Source: Clostridia bacterium (lineage in GTDB: Bacteria; Bacillota_A; Clostridia; Oscillospirales; Butyricicoccaceae). Taken from it: a stretch of 26,485 nucleotides of DNA. Positions 1-5,733 of this stretch are shown here, in pieces; the first letter of the stretch is position 1, and every line of letters begins with the position of its first letter. The notes under the pieces were generated by a model. The model worked only from the letters and a program-made list of their open reading frames with translations. It was not told the DNA's origin and made no database searches. The position numbers and the translations under genes were made by a program. The stretch is taken from assembly GCA_017421885.1 (NCBI GenBank), contig JAFOHJ010000195.1:1-26485 (forward strand), written 5' to 3'.

Positions 1-378
1 GAGCGACAGCAGCTGGTCATCAAAGAGCATAAATATGCTTATGAACGCAACGCACAGCAGCGCGCAGAGGATGAGCTTGAAACGGAAGGTCTGGCGGACG
101 CCTTCGCTGTTGCCCGAACCGAAGAACTGGGCGCAGAAGATGCCGGCGCCCGAGATACCGCCGAATACACAGAGGTTAAATACGAAAATCAGCTGGTTGG
201 CGATGGCAACGCCTGACATCGACTCGGTTCCCAGCTGACCGACCATAATATTATCAAGCAGGTTGACAAAGTTGGTGATGCCATTCTGGATCATCATTGG
301 GATGGCGATGGAGAGGATCATGCCGTAGAAGGCCTTATCGCCGATAAATCTGCCGAACACTTTTTTGATCGCAGTCAT
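1..378 (-). CDS. MATE-family efflux transporter, N-terminal part (cut by window edge)
   Basis: This is the first 126 codons of a multidrug/toxin extrusion (MATE) transporter, which would export drugs or metabolites across the cytoplasmic membrane using an ion gradient. The reading frame is open from the ATG at 378 to the left edge, so the C-terminal two thirds lie outside. The N-terminus has a short basic stretch (MTAIKKVFGRFIGDKAF), then hydrophobic segments containing MATE-like motifs: SIAIPMMIQNGITNFVNLLD, DNIMVGQLGTESMSGVAIAN and GAGIFCAQFFGSG. The start is supported by an AGAGG ribosome binding site and a good promoter upstream. It is clearly different from the two closely related MATE copies further right in the window, so it is not part of that recent duplication. 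The substrate cannot be told from sequence. Confidence 0.9.
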   Translation of the reverse strand, partial: MTAIKKVFGRFIGDKAFYGMILSIAIPMMIQNGITNFVNLLDNIMVGQLGTESMSGVAIANQLIFVFNLCVFGGISGAGIFCAQFFGSGNSEGVRQTFRFKLILCALLCVAFISIFMLFDDQLLSL

Positions 379-419
379 TACAAAAACCTCTTCTCTTTAT
401 TAATTTATCGCATAAAGTT

Positions 420-448
420 ATTATACTCCTGCCAATAAAGATTTACAA
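420..448 (-). promoter_or_regulatory. Promoter of the left-edge MATE gene
   Basis: On the minus strand TTGTAA (443-448) and TATAAT (420-425) are separated by 17 bp, a good SigA-type promoter about 40 nt upstream of the MATE start codon at 378. Confidence 0.7.
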
Positions 449-518
449 GAGGGCTTGTCCAAGGCTCCTTTGCTCTTCAGGATAAAGTGCTCTTTGGGTA
501 TTCAAAAGAGGGCTAAAC

Positions 519-543
519 AAAAAAGCCACCCTGAGGGGCGGTT
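519..543 (-). terminator. Orphan terminator-like hairpin upstream of the MATE promoter
   Basis: Read on the minus strand, CCGCCC and GGGTGG form a short GC-rich stem (one G-T pair) followed by CTTTTTTG. No intact minus-strand gene lies directly upstream, so it may insulate the MATE promoter or be a relic. It closely resembles the perfect terminator at 1600-1625. Confidence 0.4.
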
Positions 544-572
544 CCATAATATCAAGGCATCAAAGTAAATCA

Positions 573-601
573 TTGACATTCAGGCTTTAAAAATATATAC
601 T
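573..601 (+). promoter_or_regulatory. Near-consensus promoter in front of the peptidase remnant
   Basis: TTGACA (573-578) and TATACT (596-601) are spaced by 17 bp. A ribosome binding site (AAAGG, 626-630) and an ATG at 639 follow, but that ATG opens only four codons before a stop. The expression signals of the gene look intact while the coding part is broken. Confidence 0.7.
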
Positions 602-638
602 AAAAATAGTAATAATATTTAAAGAAAAGGTGATTATT

Positions 639-1036
639 ATGTTTTCAGGTTAAAATATTGATTGTTTTATAGGAAGTATCTATAACCTTTGTTTAATGAT
701 GATTGTACGTTATATAATAGGGGATACTATTCTGCGCCGCAAAATACTACTGTATATATGTGTGGAGCTAAATCAGCTCTACAAGTTGGCACTATAATAT
801 CAACTCATGAAAACTCTGGTTTAGCCCAACAATCCTATTTATTTGACTATTCATCCCAGTCCGGAGATAGTGGTGCTCCAGTATATGCAAATGCTTTTGG
901 TGAGATGACTCTTGTTGCAATGCACAGAGCTTCAGCAACAATGGGAAGTAATTCTGATGGAACATCAAATATCCGTGCCGTTGGAGTACATATTTCTGAT
1001 ATTATTGACTATCTTGATATAACATTCGATTGGTAA
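639..1036 (+). pseudogene. Trypsin-like serine peptidase remnant (C-terminal half)
   Basis: The open part (689-1036, 115 codons from a TTG) ends a chymotrypsin-fold (S1-like) peptidase. It contains SQSGDSGAPVYA, with GDSG around the nucleophile serine (residue 61), and downstream strands such as MTLVAMHRASA and IRAVGVHISDIIDYL. The catalytic His and Asp, expected in an N-terminal half, are absent. Upstream, a good promoter and ribosome binding site lead to an ATG at 639 that reads only M-F-S-G before TAA, and the peptidase frame is closed by stops at 659 and 683. I read this as a gene that lost its N-terminal coding half by deletion while keeping its start region. A short expressed fragment starting at the TTG is possible but would lack activity. 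The region is AT-rich compared with neighbours. Confidence 0.7.
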
Positions 1037-1049
1037 CAACTCAAGAGAT

Positions 1050-1193
1050 ATGAATAAAAAAATTGGTATTTTATTGCTTATTCTTTTTGCAAACTTTCTT
1101 TGGTTATGCTGGATGTTTAGTTCGTTTAATTTTCTCTATGTCATAAAAGAGATATATGTCGGAACTTGGGGCCTAATAAATCACATAGGCTAA
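1050..1193 (+). CDS. Small hydrophobic membrane protein, 47 aa
   Basis: The ATG at 1050 opens a 47-residue frame starting MNKKIGILLLILFANFLW. It has two lysines followed by a long hydrophobic segment (residues 5-32), then a short tail with charged residues and a GTWGLINHIG end. It looks like a single-pass membrane peptide or a leftover signal-anchor. The AAGAGA in front of the ATG is a weak ribosome binding site. It ends directly before the GTG at 1194 and the ATG at 1209 of the next gene, so translational coupling is likely. It lies 13 nt after the peptidase remnant and may have been its partner. I do not recognise a family, and it may not be a true gene. Confidence 0.45.
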   Translation: MNKKIGILLLILFANFLWLCWMFSSFNFLYVIKEIYVGTWGLINHIG

Positions 1194-1208
1194 GTGCAGG
1201 AACCTGAT

Positions 1209-1595
1209 ATGATAAAAAATATTTTCAAATATCTTCTACTCACAACGATAATCTCATTTTTACTTGTAGTTGTATGTGCAGGAAATGCCCTTATGATTCA
1301 AGCATATAACTATAATGATAATAAGCTTACCAGAGAAACCGTCAAAAGCCGTATGCTATGGTGTGTTTCACAAAAGCTCATATATGACATAAATGAACTG
1401 AGCGAAGACCATCCTGAACTTGAGCTTCATCAGGTATGGTATGGAAATACCATTGATTATGATGTTGATGAAAATTATATAGTTGTTTATGTAAATTATA
1501 TGACCGAGCAGCAGGAAGCATCTATATATGAAAACTGTGATATTGATCCAAGAATACGGCTCAGAAGATCAGAGGAACTTATAGTTTTGGATTAA
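1209..1595 (+). CDS. Hypothetical protein with N-terminal signal anchor, 128 aa
   Basis: I do not recognise a family. The protein begins MIKNIFKYLLLTTIISFLLV, a basic start plus a hydrophobic stretch to about residue 28, which should export or anchor it. The rest is soluble and acidic, with a YNYNDNKLTRETVKSRM helix, a WYGNTIDYDVDENYIVVYVN strand region and a charged C-terminus (RIRLRRSEELIVLD). A GTG at 1194 is in frame, but AGGA at 1198-1201 is well placed for the ATG at 1209, so I prefer that start. It is the last gene of the AT-rich islet, downstream of the peptidase remnant and the 47-aa protein, and ends at a strong terminator. A role as an exported partner or inhibitor of the former peptidase is only a guess from context. 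Confidence 0.65.
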   Translation: MIKNIFKYLLLTTIISFLLVVVCAGNALMIQAYNYNDNKLTRETVKSRMLWCVSQKLIYDINELSEDHPELELHQVWYGNTIDYDVDENYIVVYVNYMTEQQEASIYENCDIDPRIRLRRSEELIVLD

Positions 1596-1599
1596 CTTA

Positions 1600-1625
1600 A
1601 AAAGCCACCCCGAGGGGTGGCTTTT
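1600..1625. terminator. Bidirectional intrinsic terminator
   Basis: AAAAGCCACCC and GGGTGGCTTTT form a perfect 11-bp stem with a CGAG loop and T/A tails on both sides. It serves the converging units: the small membrane-protein genes on plus and the LRR gene (stop at 1634) on minus. Confidence 0.88.
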
Positions 1626-1633
1626 GTTGTACT

Positions 1634-2815
1634 CTACTTTCTTGTGATGACCGGCTTGTAGTCGATACCGATCTCTTCAAGGGTATCCTTGTCGCCGCCA
1701 AAGGCGTCATCGTCGATCTCGCAGCCTGCAGGGACTGTCATCTCCTTAAGGGAGAAGCAGTAATGGAATGCCTGCTTATCGATCTTCTTAAGGCTGTCGG
1801 GCAGAACAACATTTTCAAGGCCTGTGCAGCCGAAGAAGGTGGCAGGAGCAATGTCCTCGATGCCCTCGGGCAGAACGATGCTCTCAAGAGCCGAGCAATG
1901 TGCAAAGGCGCTGCCCTCGATGCTCTTCAGTGTGATGGGCAGGATGATCTCGCGCAGATCGGTGCAGCCCGAAAATGCGCCGGCAGCAATGCTCTCAACG
2001 CCGTTGGGAACGGCGAAGGATGTGCGGCCGTCGACGGGCATACGCAGGAGGCGCTTGCCATCCTTTGTGCAGAGGGCGCCGCCCAGCTCGCAGTAGTGTC
2101 GGCTGCCTTCGCGCACCTCGATGTCGCACAGCTTCCAGCAGCTGGAGAAAGCATTCTGGCCGATCTCGACTACCGATGCGGGGATGGAGATGCTCTCAAG
2201 CTCGGGGCAGGCGGCAAAGGCCTGATTGCCGATGACCTCAAGGCCGTCAGGCAGGGTGACCTCGCGCAGAACTCCGCACTCACGGAATGCACCGTCGGAG
2301 ATCTTCTTTACGCTGCTGGCCAGATATACGCCCTCAAGGACCGTGTTCTCAGCAAAGGCGCCGATGCCGATGATCTCGGTGCCGGCAGGAACATCATATC
2401 GCTTGGCTGTGAAGGCAGCGGGGTAGTCGCTGAGCAGCGACATAATGTGATCGAACAGAACACCGTCCTTAAGCTCGAACATGGGGTGGTTATCGGGCAG
2501 CTTATAGCCTCTGAACTTATAGCAGGCACGAACGCTGTTGTTTACGCTGTTGTCGATGGTCGAGGGCAGCTCGACAGTCTCAAGCTCGGGGCAGCCATAG
2601 AAAGCATTTACAAAAATGGTGACAACGCCCTCGGGAAGCTTGACATGCTTGAGGTTGGGCAGGCCGTAAAAGGCAAATCTGCCGATATCGATGACCTTAT
2701 GGCCATCAAGCTCGGTGGGTACGGTCAGAAATACCGCATCGCCCTGATAGGAAGTGATGCGTGCGCTGCCGTCGGCATTGAGCTCATAGCTGTAGGATGT
2801 ATTGGTTTCACTCAT
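1634..2815 (-). CDS. LRR_5 (BspA/TpLRR-like) leucine-rich repeat protein
   Basis: This is a 393-residue protein built of about 23-residue repeats of the BspA/LRR_5 type, seen as recurring pieces such as IGIGAFAENTVLEGVYLASS, GNQAFAACPELESISIPASV, AGAFSGCTDLREIILPITL and PATFFGCTGLENVVLPDSL. Such repeats form a curved scaffold, often for binding host or cell-surface ligands. Repeats run from about residue 45 to near the C-terminus, broken by a stretch around residues 100-140 and another around 250. The frame is open 35 codons further upstream, but GGAGGA at 2826-2831 lies 10 nt before the ATG at 2815, so I choose that start. Neither start gives a signal peptide, and I see no LPXTG or other anchor. 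That is unusual for BspA-like proteins and suggests an intracellular location or an unconventional route. It ends just before a terminator. Confidence 0.88.
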   Translation of the reverse strand: MSETNTSYSYELNADGSARITSYQGDAVFLTVPTELDGHKVIDIGRFAFYGLPNLKHVKLPEGVVTIFVNAFYGCPELETVELPSTIDNSVNNSVRACYKFRGYKLPDNHPMFELKDGVLFDHIMSLLSDYPAAFTAKRYDVPAGTEIIGIGAFAENTVLEGVYLASSVKKISDGAFRECGVLREVTLPDGLEVIGNQAFAACPELESISIPASVVEIGQNAFSSCWKLCDIEVREGSRHYCELGGALCTKDGKRLLRMPVDGRTSFAVPNGVESIAAGAFSGCTDLREIILPITLKSIEGSAFAHCSALESIVLPEGIEDIAPATFFGCTGLENVVLPDSLKKIDKQAFHYCFSLKEMTVPAGCEIDDDAFGGDKDTLEEIGIDYKPVITRK

Positions 2816-2859
2816 ATATTCTATATCCTCCGAAGATATCTTTTCTTTAAGCTTACTAT

Positions 2860-2888
2860 ATAATACACGATTTTCCCAATTTTGCATA
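2860..2888 (-). promoter_or_regulatory. Possible promoter of the LRR gene
   Basis: On the minus strand TATTAT (2860-2865) lies 17 bp from a weak -35, TATGCA (2883-2888). It falls inside the optional N-terminal extension of the LRR frame, which argues for the shorter start at 2815. Confidence 0.35.
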
Positions 2889-2947
2889 GTACCCGCCCCG
2901 ATTATCGGGGAAATTTTCAATAATATTCATTATGTTTGAATAACTGC

Positions 2948-2974
2948 AAAAAGCTCCCCAAACGGGGAGTTTTT
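2948..2974 (-). terminator. Intrinsic terminator of the lipoprotein pair
   Basis: CTCCCC (2954-2959) and GGGGAG (2964-2969) form the core stem with flanking A and T tracts. On the minus strand it follows the end of the frameshifted small lipoprotein by a few bases. Confidence 0.8.
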
Positions 2975-2976
2975 CT

Positions 2977-3127
2977 TCAGTTTATGTGCCACTCGGCAGG
3001 CTCGATTCCGCAGACTGCCCTCAAACCGTCATAGCTTTTTTTCTATCACATAGGCATCATCCGGTGCACCGCAGGCGGAAAGTACGATAAACAGCAGACT
3101 CAGCCATATCAAAATCAGCTTTTTCAT
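2977..3127 (-). pseudogene. Tiny lipoprotein gene with a frameshift in an A7 tract
   Basis: The ATG at 3127 opens a classic lipoprotein signal peptide (MKKLILIWLSLLFIVLSAC), with LSAC as lipobox and Cys19 as the lipidated residue. The frame then reads GAPDDAYVIEKKL and stops at 3029. The stop falls just after a run of seven A (minus strand; 3036-3042). With six A the frame would continue as EKSYDGLRAVCGIEPAEWHI plus N and end at 2977, immediately before the terminator, giving 49 residues. That fit suggests the longer frame is the original. It is second in an operon with the larger lipoprotein, 9 nt after that gene's stop codon. The cause may be a mutation, slippage-based switching or a sequencing error in the homopolymer. 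Function unknown. Confidence 0.6.
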
Positions 3128-3136
3128 TTCCGTCAC

Positions 3137-3613
3137 CTATTCTTCACAGAATTCATAAAAGTTTTCCAGTGATTTATGCTCTTCATCGAAAAGCGCGGCT
3201 TTTCTCTCTCCTGTTTCATCATAATGCAAAACCAGACATTTACCGCTGCCCTGACCACGAAACCATATATATTCGTTATCGCTCATATACACATAGATAT
3301 GGAAATAATTCTCGCCGTTTCGATTCAGATAATCTTCGGCATCAAAAGTACTGTCATTTTCTCTGGAATAGCTCAGCTTCTCTATAAAGTCATTCAGTAG
3401 AACAGCGGCCTCTTCCGAAAGGATGCTCCTCTCTATATTCGTATGCCCTTCACACATAAGCATGTCCCACTCGACCATTACTTCATGTTTGGAAAGATCT
3501 ATTCTGTCCAGCGCGTCTGTCACAGCAGCTTTATCAGGATTTTCGCCCTTGCCGCAGGCGGAAAGAACCACACATATGAGAATAAAAACTGCTGCTGTTT
3601 TAAGTCCTTTCAT
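3137..3613 (-). CDS. Putative lipoprotein, 158 aa
   Basis: The protein starts MKGLKTAAVFILICVVLSAC, a bacterial lipoprotein signal peptide with lipobox LSAC and lipidated Cys20, so it should be tethered to the outer face of the membrane. The mature part (about 139 residues) is acidic, with helical and strand segments (ERSILSEEAAVLLNDFIEKL, NYFHIYVYMSDNEYIWFRG) and a DEEHKSLENFYEFCEE end. I do not recognise a family. The ATG at 3613 has an AGGAGG ribosome binding site 10 nt upstream and a good promoter at 3647-3675. A second, frameshifted lipoprotein gene follows in the same transcript. The two signal peptides are similar in kind, but the mature parts do not look related. Confidence 0.75.
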   Translation of the reverse strand: MKGLKTAAVFILICVVLSACGKGENPDKAAVTDALDRIDLSKHEVMVEWDMLMCEGHTNIERSILSEEAAVLLNDFIEKLSYSRENDSTFDAEDYLNRNGENYFHIYVYMSDNEYIWFRGQGSGKCLVLHYDETGERKAALFDEEHKSLENFYEFCEE

Positions 3614-3646
3614 CGCCCCTGCACCTCCTGTTCATTTTATATTATT

Positions 3647-3675
3647 ATGATATCATATTATCACGCAACTGTAAA
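3647..3675 (-). promoter_or_regulatory. Promoter of the lipoprotein pair
   Basis: On the minus strand TTTACA (3670-3675) and TATCAT (3647-3652) are spaced by 17 bp, about 34 nt upstream of the start codon at 3613. Confidence 0.65.
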
Positions 3676-3684
3676 TTAGCATAA

Positions 3685-3710
3685 AAAATCCACCCCGCAG
3701 GGTGGATTTT
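3685..3710 (-). terminator. Intrinsic terminator of the O-antigen-ligase-like gene
   Basis: AAAATCCACCC and GGGTGGATTTT form a perfect 11-bp stem with a CGCA loop, followed on the minus strand by a T-rich tail. It begins 4 nt after the stop codon of the upstream gene (3715). Confidence 0.88.
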
Positions 3711-3714
3711 GTTA

Positions 3715-5055
3715 TCAGATTATGCTGAGCTTGTCCATATCCTCGGTATAGATCACCTTACCGTATATCAGCATATAGGAGAAATAGAATCCCGAGGTTA
3801 CGCTGAACAGGATATGTCCGGCGATCAGCAGATATCCCGCGCAAAGGCCGAGGGATACAAGGCATGCCAGCGGCATCAGGTCGGCCTTGAGAGCCTTCCA
3901 ATTTTTAAAGAAGCTCCATACATAGCCCAGTCCCAGCTTGAGATACAGCCACAGCATGGCCACCGTTCCGAACAGGCCATAGTAAATAATGACCTCGAAC
4001 AGATCCATCTCGATGATGGCGCTCTGGGTTCCGCGGCCTACACCGAAGATCCATGTATAGATGCCGCCTTCCTTGAACATCTCAAGGGCACGGGCCAGCT
4101 TGACCTGGCGGCCCGACAGGAGAGCCGTTGCGGCACCCTCGTTGTCGAGAACCTCGGTTGTGTGGGTGAAGGAGGTCTTGATCTCGGCAAAGATCGAGTC
4201 GGACGCGAAAAGGGCCATGACCGCAAACACCAGCAGCATGGTAAGGCCCATGACCACCATGCGGATCAGGATGCTCTTGTCCTTGTCGGCAAAGGCGCGC
4301 CACAGCGCAGCGGCGCCCATGGCTCCTATGGCGGCAATAACGGCGATAAAGGCTGTCTTTGTGCCGATGAGCAGCAGACAAATGGCGGTGAAGGCGGCGC
4401 TGAGGTCATATCCCAGCAGAACCTTTATATCCTGAGTCTTCTTCTGGCAGAATGCACAGAGAACAACAGGCAGTCCGGCCATAAGTATGGCGGTGATATC
4501 GTTGCCCGAATAGAAGAAGCCTCTTGTTCCGCGGTAACCGTAACGGTCGGCATAGGTGGTATATCCCATACCGAAGATATACGAAACGATGATGGTGGCC
4601 GACAGCAGAAGCAGCGAGAAGCAGAGAACATCCTCCATCTTCTTAAGCAGCTCGGCCCTGGAAACACCCATGCGGCGGAACACCGCCATATATACGAGGA
4701 TAACGGCAAGGTTATATGCAAACCTTGCGATATACTGAACATCGGTGTAAAGTGCGAAGGAATAGAAGAACATGATCTCGCCCACCACCGACATTATCCA
4801 TGCCACAGCCACCGGTATTGCTGCGCCTATGGCCTTTTTGTCGAAGGATATAAGGGCCGAGAAGGCAAACAGCACCAGCACCAGCATTCTGATAAGCAGG
4901 CTGGGAGTGACGGGAATGGCAAGTGTGTCGAAGGAGCTCTCGGTCATGGTCTCGAGGACCTTGATGTATACGCCTGTGATAACATCGAGAAAAGGATTGA
5001 TTATCAGGAAGGCAAGGAAGAACTTATCGAGTTTTTTAACAATATTGTTTATCAT
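3715..5055 (-). CDS. O-antigen ligase/polymerase-like polytopic membrane protein
   Basis: This is a 446-residue, very hydrophobic protein with roughly ten to twelve membrane segments. It resembles the O-antigen ligase-like/Wzy-like membrane proteins that polymerise or transfer surface polysaccharide on the outer membrane face. Supporting features are the extracellular region with ADRYGYRGTRGFFYSGND and the later FGVGRGTQSAIIEMDLFEVI followed by IYYGLFG, typical of the family's large loop and next helix. In Gram-positives such proteins usually serve exopolysaccharide or teichoic acid-type glycan export. An in-frame GTG at 5091 would add 12 residues, but it sits inside the promoter, and AGGAG lies 6 nt before the ATG at 5055, so I choose 5055. 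No glycosyltransferases are adjacent. The divergent neighbour is a PAP2 phosphatase, which could recycle polyprenyl phosphate carriers. Exact glycan unknown. Confidence 0.72.
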   Translation of the reverse strand: MINNIVKKLDKFFLAFLIINPFLDVITGVYIKVLETMTESSFDTLAIPVTPSLLIRMLVLVLFAFSALISFDKKAIGAAIPVAVAWIMSVVGEIMFFYSFALYTDVQYIARFAYNLAVILVYMAVFRRMGVSRAELLKKMEDVLCFSLLLLSATIIVSYIFGMGYTTYADRYGYRGTRGFFYSGNDITAILMAGLPVVLCAFCQKKTQDIKVLLGYDLSAAFTAICLLLIGTKTAFIAVIAAIGAMGAAALWRAFADKDKSILIRMVVMGLTMLLVFAVMALFASDSIFAEIKTSFTHTTEVLDNEGAATALLSGRQVKLARALEMFKEGGIYTWIFGVGRGTQSAIIEMDLFEVIIYYGLFGTVAMLWLYLKLGLGYVWSFFKNWKALKADLMPLACLVSLGLCAGYLLIAGHILFSVTSGFYFSYMLIYGKVIYTEDMDKLSII

Positions 5056-5094
5056 AAAGGTCTCCTGTGCGATTTGTTGGATGGTTGACACTTA

Positions 5095-5123
5095 ATTTTA
5101 CCATAGCTATGGATAAAAGACAA
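5095..5123 (-). promoter_or_regulatory. Promoter with a perfect palindrome between -35 and -10
   Basis: On the minus strand TTGTCT (5118-5123) and TAAAAT (5095-5100) are spaced by 17 bp. The spacer contains the perfect 12-bp palindrome CCATAGCTATGG (5101-5112), well placed for a repressor to block RNA polymerase. The upstream GTG of the ligase-like frame lies in this promoter. Confidence 0.65.
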
Positions 5124-5206
5124 GATTTTCGTCAAAAGCATAGCTTTTACGACCAGTTTATGGTATGCTTCTTCTGCAATTATATTTATATTGGAGGATC
5201 TACTAT

Positions 5207-5728
5207 ATGACTTGGGAGTTTTCTTTTCTATACTTCCTTCAGGAACTGCATTCCCCCCTGCTTGATAAAATAATGGTGTTTTTCACCACCCTCGGCGAAG
5301 ACGGCATCGTTTGGATCGCCATCGCAGCGCTCATGCTCTGCTTCAAAAAGACCCGCCCCTGCGGCATCGGAATGCTTGCCGCCCTTATACTTAAGACCCT
5401 TATCGGCAATATCATACTCAAGAATCTGTTCATGCGTCAGCGTCCCTGCTGGCTCGACCCCTCGGTCGAACTTCTGATAAAGTCGCCTTCCAGCTTTTCC
5501 TTCCCCTCGGGCCACACCTTCGACGGATTTGCCGCTTCGGTGACCATCTTCCTCCATAACAGGAAAGCCGGAATCGCCGCAATGATCCTTGCGGCAGTCA
5601 TTGCATTCAGCAGGCTGTATCTGTTTGTCCATTTCCCCACCGACATCCTTGCATCAGTAGTTCTCGGCGCCCTTGTTGCCATTATGGTTTATAAGGTGAT
5701 GGCATCAATTGCCGCCAAAAGGAGGTAG
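5207..5728 (+). CDS. PAP2-family membrane phosphatase
   Basis: This 173-residue integral membrane protein is of the PAP2 (type 2 phosphatidic acid phosphatase) superfamily, which dephosphorylates lipid phosphates or undecaprenyl pyrophosphate on the outer membrane face. All three signature motifs are present: K72-x6-R79-P80 (KNLFMRQRP), P100-S101-G102-H103, and S135-R136-x5-H142-x3-D146 (SRLYLFVHFPTD), so the enzyme should be active. The reading frame extends upstream to 5165, but GGAGGA just before the ATG at 5207 decides the start. Its stop codon lies inside the AGGAGG ribosome binding site region of the following MATE gene, 5 nt from its start, so the two are co-translated. A BcrC-like undecaprenyl pyrophosphatase or a PgpB-like lipid phosphatase are both possible. 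It is divergent from the O-antigen-ligase-like gene. Confidence 0.9.
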   Translation: MTWEFSFLYFLQELHSPLLDKIMVFFTTLGEDGIVWIAIAALMLCFKKTRPCGIGMLAALILKTLIGNIILKNLFMRQRPCWLDPSVELLIKSPSSFSFPSGHTFDGFAASVTIFLHNRKAGIAAMILAAVIAFSRLYLFVHFPTDILASVVLGALVAIMVYKVMASIAAKRR

Positions 5729-5733
5729 GGCTT

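Noticed and set aside
2898..2912. CCCCGATTATCGGGG palindrome as a terminator
   Set aside because: The stem is short and neither strand has a proper T-tract after it; it may be an operator but there is no further support.
2813..2920. N-terminal extension of the LRR protein up to 2920
   Set aside because: It overlaps a likely promoter and a hairpin (CCCCGATTATCGGGG), has no good ribosome binding site and does not resemble a signal peptide; GGAGGA supports the start at 2815.
3036..3042. Programmed -1 frameshift at the slippery A-AAA-AAG in the small lipoprotein
   Set aside because: The heptamer fits the consensus, but the -1 frame ends after four more codons. The long continuation that reaches the terminator is in the +1 frame, so an indel in the A run explains it better.
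5055..5091. GTG start at 5091 for the O-antigen-ligase-like protein
   Set aside because: It falls inside the promoter next to the -10 and has no ribosome binding site, while the ATG at 5055 has AGGAG at good spacing.
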